A stretch of 64,000 nucleotides of DNA from NCBI GenBank assembly GCA_034336665.1, contig CM067591.1, forward strand, positions 248,001 to 312,000, read 5' to 3'. Shown here piece after piece: positions 63,956 to 64,000 of the stretch. The position numbers were made by a program, and so were the translations under genes. Within the stretch, counting starts at the first letter, position 1, and each line of letters starts with the position of its first letter. This stretch comes from Luscinia megarhynchos. Its lineage: Eukaryota; Chordata; Aves; Passeriformes; Turdidae. The notes below the pieces were generated by a model, which saw only the letters and a list, made by a program, of their open reading frames with translations, searched no databases and was not told the DNA's origin.

Positions 63956-64000
63956 CTGCAGGGAGGGGCGAGCGCTGGGTCCCAGAGCCAGCCCAGCAGG

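Overview
The window looks like a piece of a bird genome, probably a GC-rich, gene-dense microchromosome-type region. The evidence is three vertebrate genes with short introns, many truncated CR1 LINE fragments (some ending in the avian ATTCTGTG-type tail), solo-LTR-like repeats with avian layout, and a very high load of GC-rich minisatellites. I saw no mammalian SINE or LINE families. Species and chromosome cannot be fixed from sequence alone.

Layout. Bases 1-13,300 contain no gene I can support: minisatellites, CR1 scraps, LTR-like repeats and one striking AT-rich palindrome. Bases 13,599-24,204 (+) hold a complete nine-exon type II keratin that best fits KRT80 (460 aa), with its poly(A) signal at 25,294. 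Bases 25,300-43,500 are intergenic, mostly tandem arrays with a few GC-rich, promoter-like islands. Bases 45,267-48,352 (-) hold BCDIN3D, an RNA 5'-monophosphate methyltransferase. Its two exons are recognisable, but the second exon carries one minisatellite inside the methyltransferase domain (with two frame-breaking extra bases) and another of about 50 units that extends the C-terminus. A shrunken copy of part of this gene lies just downstream. Bases 52,829-63,955 (-) hold the last nine coding exons of FAIM2 (LFG2/TMBIM2), a seven-helix anti-apoptotic membrane protein; its N-terminal exons lie beyond base 64,000.

The three genes share no pathway: KRT80 is cytoskeletal, BCDIN3D modifies small RNAs, FAIM2 modulates Fas and calcium signalling. 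FAIM2 and BCDIN3D are close neighbours in mammals too; KRT80 lies further away there.

The most unusual theme is that several minisatellites appear to be built from splice junctions. The last intron of KRT80 and the last intron of FAIM2 are each filled with copies of the 3' splice site and first bases of the following exon, and KRT80 intron 6 is built from copies of its own 5' splice site. Together with the BCDIN3D coding arrays, this suggests tandem repeats growing out of exon edges in this region.
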